DNA from: Clostridia bacterium | GTDB lineage: Bacteria > Bacillota > Clostridia > Christensenellales > Aristaeellaceae | Reading direction: 5' to 3' | DNA length: 27,864 nt | Assembly (NCBI GenBank): GCA_030526935.1 | Contig: JAUNBY010000005.1 | Location: 1 to 27,864 of the forward strand | In this document: one piece after another, positions 24,997 through 27,864 of the stretch | Position numbering within the stretch: the first letter of the stretch is position 1 | Layout: each line of letters begins with the position of its first letter | Program-made: the position numbers and the translations under genes | The notes under the pieces: model-generated | The model's input: the letters and a program-made list of their open reading frames with translations, nothing else | The model's database searches: none | What the model was told of the DNA's origin: nothing

Positions 24997-25157
24997 TGAG
25001 AGCCGTGGATATTATCATAATCGCGCTTCTCGCCGTATGGCTCGTTTTCGCCATACGGCGCGCGGTTCGTTCCCGGGGTAAGTGCCCGGGATGCCGGGGG
25101 GAGTGTCAGGCGTGCAATAAGCGCGCAAAAAAACTGGACGCGAAAGGGGGAGCCTAA
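24996..25157 (+). CDS. FeoB-associated Cys-rich membrane peptide
   Basis: 53 residues starting at ATG 24996, which overlaps the last base of the feoB stop. One membrane segment (MRAVDIIIIALLAVWLVFAIR) is followed by a basic stretch and a Cys cluster, CPGCRGECQAC, in the cytoplasmic tail. This matches the small FeoB-associated family found after feoB in many Firmicutes, thought to assist Fe2+ handling in place of FeoC. An in-frame ATG further upstream (24939) lies inside feoB and is not needed. It ends 1 bp before uxaC begins. Confidence 0.85.
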   Translation: MRAVDIIIIALLAVWLVFAIRRAVRSRGKCPGCRGECQACNKRAKKLDAKGGA

Positions 25158-25158
25158 T

Positions 25159-26568
25159 GTGAAAGGGTTTATTGACGATGACTTTTTGCTCCACAACGAT
25201 ACGGCGAGGGAGCTTTTTCACAATGTCGCGAAGCTTCAGCCCATAATCGACTATCATTGCCACCTCAATCCCGCCCAAATCTGTGAAAACGCGAAGTTTG
25301 GGACGATAACGAAGCTCTGGCTTGGCGGCGACCACTACAAGTGGCGGCTCATGCGCGCGGCGGGAGTCGATGAGAGATTCATAACCGGAAACGCGGGGGA
25401 GAGGGATAAGTTTCAGAAATGGGCCGAAACGCTGGCCTTCGCGATAGGCAATCCCCTTTACCACTGGAGCCACCTCGAGCTCAAGCGGTACTTCGGGTTC
25501 GACGAAACGCTCGACGGCAAGAGCGCTTCGCGCGCTTGGGAATTATGCAATGAAAAGCTCGCGTCGAACGAATTTACCCCGAGAAACGTCATAATGTCCT
25601 CGAACGTCGAGGCGCTTTGCACGACCGACGACCCCGCCGACAGCCTCGAGTACCACCAAAAGCTTAAAGACGCGAAGGACTTCAAAACGACCGTCCTCCC
25701 CGCGTGGCGCCCCGATAAGGCGCTCAATATCGAAAAGCCCGGCTTCACGGATTATATAGGCGCGCTTTCAAAAGCCGCGGGCGTGGACATAAAGGATATG
25801 GAATCGCTCAAAGAGGCGCTCTTCTCTCGAATGGATTACTTTCATCAAAACGGCTGCCGCCTGAGCGATCACGCGCTGGAATACGTTATGTACGTCCCCG
25901 CGTCCGAAAAGGAGGCCGACGGCATATTGAAGTCGCGCCTGGCGGGAGAGGCGGTCAATCAGTCTCAGGCGCTCGGCTACAGGACTTATATGCTTCAGAC
26001 GCTCGGCAGGCGATATAATAAGCTCGACTGGGCTATGCAACTGCACTACGGCTGCAAGAGGGACAACAGCCCCTCGTTTTACCGCTCCCTCGGACCGGAC
26101 GCCGGATTTGACTGCATGGATAACCGTCAGATATCGGGGCAGCTCGCCGATTTTCTGGCGTCTTTCGGGGACGAGCTTCCCCGCACGATCGTCTATAGCC
26201 TCAACCCGAACGACGACGATATCGTTCAAAGCGTTGTCAATTGCTTCCAGACGGGGGCGGGGTTCACAAAGGTTCATCAGGGCAGCGCCTGGTGGTTCAA
26301 CGACCATATCGACGGCATGGAAAAGCAGATGCGCTCGCTGGCCAACAATGGCTATCTCGCGGGCTTTTTGGGCATGCTCACCGACAGCCGCAGCTTTATA
26401 AGCTATCCCCGGCACGAGTATTTCAGGCGAATACTCTGCAATCTCATCGGCAAGTGGGTCGAAGACGGGATGTTTCCCCGCGACCGTGAGACGCTTGGCC
26501 TTATGGTCAAGAATATATGCTGCGAAAACGCGAGGGCGTATTTCAGATTCCCCGGAGTCAGGCGTTGA
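25159..26568 (+). CDS. uxaC: Uronate (glucuronate) isomerase
   Basis: Amidohydrolase-superfamily isomerase that converts D-glucuronate to D-fructuronate (and galacturonate to tagaturonate), the first step of hexuronate catabolism. 469 residues, normal size. Seen: IIDYHCHLNP (about 29-38) with the metal-binding HxH, VLPAWRPDKALNIE, LQTLGRRYNKLDWAMQLHYGC and the C-terminal FLGMLTDSRSFISYPRHEYFRR. The start is GTG at 25159, preceded by GGGGGAG; no ATG fits. Its product is the substrate of UxuB, encoded 2.5 kb upstream on the same strand with feo between them. Confidence 0.95.
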   Translation: MKGFIDDDFLLHNDTARELFHNVAKLQPIIDYHCHLNPAQICENAKFGTITKLWLGGDHYKWRLMRAAGVDERFITGNAGERDKFQKWAETLAFAIGNPLYHWSHLELKRYFGFDETLDGKSASRAWELCNEKLASNEFTPRNVIMSSNVEALCTTDDPADSLEYHQKLKDAKDFKTTVLPAWRPDKALNIEKPGFTDYIGALSKAAGVDIKDMESLKEALFSRMDYFHQNGCRLSDHALEYVMYVPASEKEADGILKSRLAGEAVNQSQALGYRTYMLQTLGRRYNKLDWAMQLHYGCKRDNSPSFYRSLGPDAGFDCMDNRQISGQLADFLASFGDELPRTIVYSLNPNDDDIVQSVVNCFQTGAGFTKVHQGSAWWFNDHIDGMEKQMRSLANNGYLAGFLGMLTDSRSFISYPRHEYFRRILCNLIGKWVEDGMFPRDRETLGLMVKNICCENARAYFRFPGVRR

Positions 26569-26583
26569 GGACGGCGTGGAAAA

Positions 26584-26633
26584 GCGCGGCGCTTTGCCGG
26601 AGCGCGGCTGAAAGCGCCGGGCAAACGCCGCGC
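26584..26633 (+). terminator. Large hairpin after uxaC
   Basis: GCGCGGCG (26584-26591) plus TTTGCC (26593-26598) pair with GGCAAA plus CGCCGCGC (26620-26633), a 14-bp stem with one bulge, 15 nt past the uxaC stop. There is no T tract, so it may act as an mRNA 3' end stabiliser or a non-canonical terminator. Confidence 0.55.
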
Positions 26634-26642
26634 GCATCCCTG

Positions 26643-26671
26643 TCGACAAAGCGCGGTTTTTATGGTAATAT
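26643..26671 (+). promoter_or_regulatory. Candidate promoter of the MBOAT gene
   Basis: -35 TCGACA (26643-26648), 17-bp spacer, -10 TAATAT (26666-26671) with a TGG extended -10. The predicted start near 26678 lies just before element B, which would place that element at the 5' end of the transcript. Confidence 0.5.
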
Positions 26672-26686
26672 GGTTATGTCAAGCGC

Positions 26687-26796
26687 GACGAAAGTCCGTT
26701 TCCAGCCCCCGCGCCACGACATATGGCTCATATTAAAGGTTGCCGTCGCAATAGTCGCGGCTTATCGAAAGAAATTGGTTTTGGGAGTCCGAATCA
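26687..26796 (+). ncRNA. Repeat/leader element B before the MBOAT gene (candidate structured RNA)
   Basis: Second copy of the element found before feoA, in the same orientation relative to its downstream gene. Shared blocks: GACGAAAG (26687-26694), CGCCACGACATATGGC (26712-26727), AGGTTGCC (26737-26744) and TCCGAATCA (26788-26796). The outer helix is kept as AAAGTC (26691-26696) with GGTTTT (26777-26782), using G-U pairs where element A has G-C and C-G. The central perfect hairpin of element A is only partly preserved (CGAC/GTCG and GGC/GCC ends). Identity unknown. Confidence 0.5.
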
Positions 26797-26813
26797 GTTA
26801 TTACGAAGCAAGT

Positions 26814-26857
26814 CCTCCCAAGCGAGAGTCCGCTCGCTGGTATTGGAGGCAAGGAGG
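26814..26857 (+). promoter_or_regulatory. Leader hairpin with alternative pairing to the MBOAT ribosome site
   Basis: CCTCC (26814-26818) and GCGAG (26822-26826) can pair with CTCGC (26833-26837) and TTGGAGG (26843-26849). The same CCTCC can alternatively pair with the true ribosome site GGAGG at 26853-26857. The two GGAGG copies 8 nt apart make a switch between an open and a masked start possible. Confidence 0.4.
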
Positions 26858-26865
26858 TAGGCAGG

Positions 26866-27864
26866 GTGGTTTTTTCCAGTTCCGTATTCCTGTTCTTTTT
26901 TCTGCCCGTAGTGTTTATAGGCAACTTTCTGATATTCAAAAAGCGCGAACAGAAAAATATGTTCCTGACGATAATGAGCCTGCTGTTTTACGCCTGGGGC
27001 GAGCCGTGGTTCGTGTTCGTCATGCTCTTCTCAATCGCCGTAAACTGGCTTTGCGGGCTTGCCATCGATAAGCGCGCAAACGAGCCCCGCGCCAAAAAGC
27101 TCGTACTTACGCTGGGCATAATTTTCAACCTGGCGCTGATCGGCGTGTTTAAATACCTGATGATGCTTTTAAACACCGCGAACAGTCTATTTGGCCTGTC
27201 GATATATGTGCCGCAAATAATACTCCCGATAGGCATATCGTTTTTCACGTTTCAGGCGCTTTCGTACATAATCGACGTGTACAGGGGACATGGCGAGGCG
27301 CAAAAGAGCTTTATGCACGTCTGCCTCTACATATCGTTCTTCCCGCAGCTCATAGCCGGACCCATAGTCCGCTATCAGACCATAGCGACGGAAATCAGCG
27401 ACCGCGCCGAAACGCTCGCTGACTTTGAGGAGGGCGCGCGGCGCTTCATAGTGGGACTGGCTAAAAAGGTTCTCGTAGCCAACAACCTGGCGCTTTTAGC
27501 CGACGGAGCTTTCGCTATGACAATCGCGGAGATATCCTTCGCCTCCTCGTGGCTCGGAGCCATAGCCTATCTGTGGCAGGTCTATTTCGACTTTTCGGGC
27601 TATTCCGATATGGCGATAGGGCTTGGGCGCATGTTCGGCTTCCACTTCCTGGAAAACTTCGACTTCCCGATGGTATCCCGCTCCATAACGGAGTTCTGGC
27701 GCAGGTGGCATATATCGCTGGGCACGTGGTTCAGGGACTATCTCTTCTTCCCGATGGGCGGAAGCCGCGTAAAGAGCAAATTCCGCGCGATTTTCAATAT
27801 GTTTGTCGTGTGGTCTTTGACGGGACTCTGGCACGGCGCGGACTGGAAGTTCGCGCTGTGGGGC
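26866..27864 (+). CDS. MBOAT family membrane O-acyltransferase (AlgI/DltB-like), 3' end outside window
   Basis: Open frame of 333 codons running off the window edge without a stop. Multi-pass membrane protein starting VVFSSSVFLFFFLPVVFIG, with family hallmarks: LLFYAWGEPWF, LPIGISFFTFQALSYIIDVYRG, FFPQLIAGPIVRY, YFDFSGYSDMAIG, and the active-site neighbourhood FWRRWHISLGTWFRDYLFFPMGG ... LTGLWHGADWKF with the conserved His in WHG. Proteins of this type transfer acyl (often acetyl) groups to surface polysaccharides, usually with a secreted SGNH/AlgJ-type partner, which would be expected just beyond the window. Start GTG at 26866 has AAGGAGG 8 nt upstream. The GTG is preferred because the frame is closed by the family's normal N-terminus here. 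Confidence 0.9.
   Translation, partial: MVFSSSVFLFFFLPVVFIGNFLIFKKREQKNMFLTIMSLLFYAWGEPWFVFVMLFSIAVNWLCGLAIDKRANEPRAKKLVLTLGIIFNLALIGVFKYLMMLLNTANSLFGLSIYVPQIILPIGISFFTFQALSYIIDVYRGHGEAQKSFMHVCLYISFFPQLIAGPIVRYQTIATEISDRAETLADFEEGARRFIVGLAKKVLVANNLALLADGAFAMTIAEISFASSWLGAIAYLWQVYFDFSGYSDMAIGLGRMFGFHFLENFDFPMVSRSITEFWRRWHISLGTWFRDYLFFPMGGSRVKSKFRAIFNMFVVWSLTGLWHGADWKFALWG

Noticed and set aside
26584..26633. Transposon terminal repeat
   Set aside because: The paired arms form a compact hairpin right after uxaC, and no transposase or target-site duplication is visible.
26733..26939. Minus-strand 68-codon frame reaching into element B, with a peptide partly similar to one readable antisense through element A (both begin DSD and share a later FL and R)
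   Set aside because: The likeness follows from the conserved nucleotides; the changes are not mainly at third positions, and the most conserved 16-nt block lies beyond the stop codon. It also overlaps the MBOAT start.

Overview
The window looks like chromosomal DNA from an anaerobic, GC-rich member of the Clostridia (Bacillota), perhaps a gut Christensenellales-type organism. This is inferred from gene content: a ferredoxin-dependent 2-oxoacid oxidoreductase, an Rrf2/IscR-nifS-nifU cluster, short ProRS without the editing insert, SMC with a Firmicutes-type Walker B, FeoAB with a Cys-rich accessory peptide, and GGAGG ribosome sites nearly everywhere. No plasmid, phage, transposase, CRISPR, rRNA or tRNA signal was seen. 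Reading frames use many ATA (Ile) codons despite the GC-rich background.

Layout. (1) 46-1458, plus strand: a GH4 alpha-galactosidase, followed by a bidirectional terminator. (2) 10245-1545, minus strand: a housekeeping operon plsX-acpP-rnc-smc-surE-ftsY-proS from one clear sigma-A promoter (-35 TTGTCT, 17 bp, TATAAT). It links phospholipid and fatty-acid synthesis, RNA processing, chromosome condensation, protein targeting and tRNA charging. (3) 15693-10466, minus strand: a four-subunit 2-oxoacid:ferredoxin oxidoreductase, a DUF951 protein, a signal peptidase I-like protein and a membrane-anchored M1-peptidase-like protein. The last two have lost key catalytic residues. (4) 15863-19715, plus strand: a divergent promoter region with a striking 54-nt interrupted palindrome, then an IscR-like regulator, cysteine desulfurase, Fe-S scaffold and HflX. 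(5) 19865-26568: hexuronate catabolism (KDPG aldolase-VOC fusion on minus; uxuB and uxaC on plus) with an iron(II) uptake module feoA-feoB-Cys-rich peptide lodged between uxuB and uxaC. (6) 26866 to the window edge: the first 333 codons of an MBOAT O-acyltransferase.

How the genes fit together. UxaC, UxuB and the KDPG aldolase are three steps of the glucuronate route to pyruvate and glyceraldehyde-3-phosphate; mannonate dehydratase and KDG kinase are not in the window. The ferredoxin oxidoreductase, the IscR/NifS/NifU set and Feo form an iron and Fe-S theme.

The most interesting unexplained signal is a pair of related ~105-nt intergenic elements, one before feoA (22629-22731) and one before the MBOAT gene (26687-26796). 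They share blocks in the same order and a closing helix kept by wobble-compatible changes. They are either a structured leader RNA or a dispersed intergenic repeat. Other points of note are the adjacent degenerate LepB and M1-like proteins, a complete JAMM-like motif in the HflX N-terminal extension, and two CCGA-N9-TCGG palindromes around the iscR promoter.
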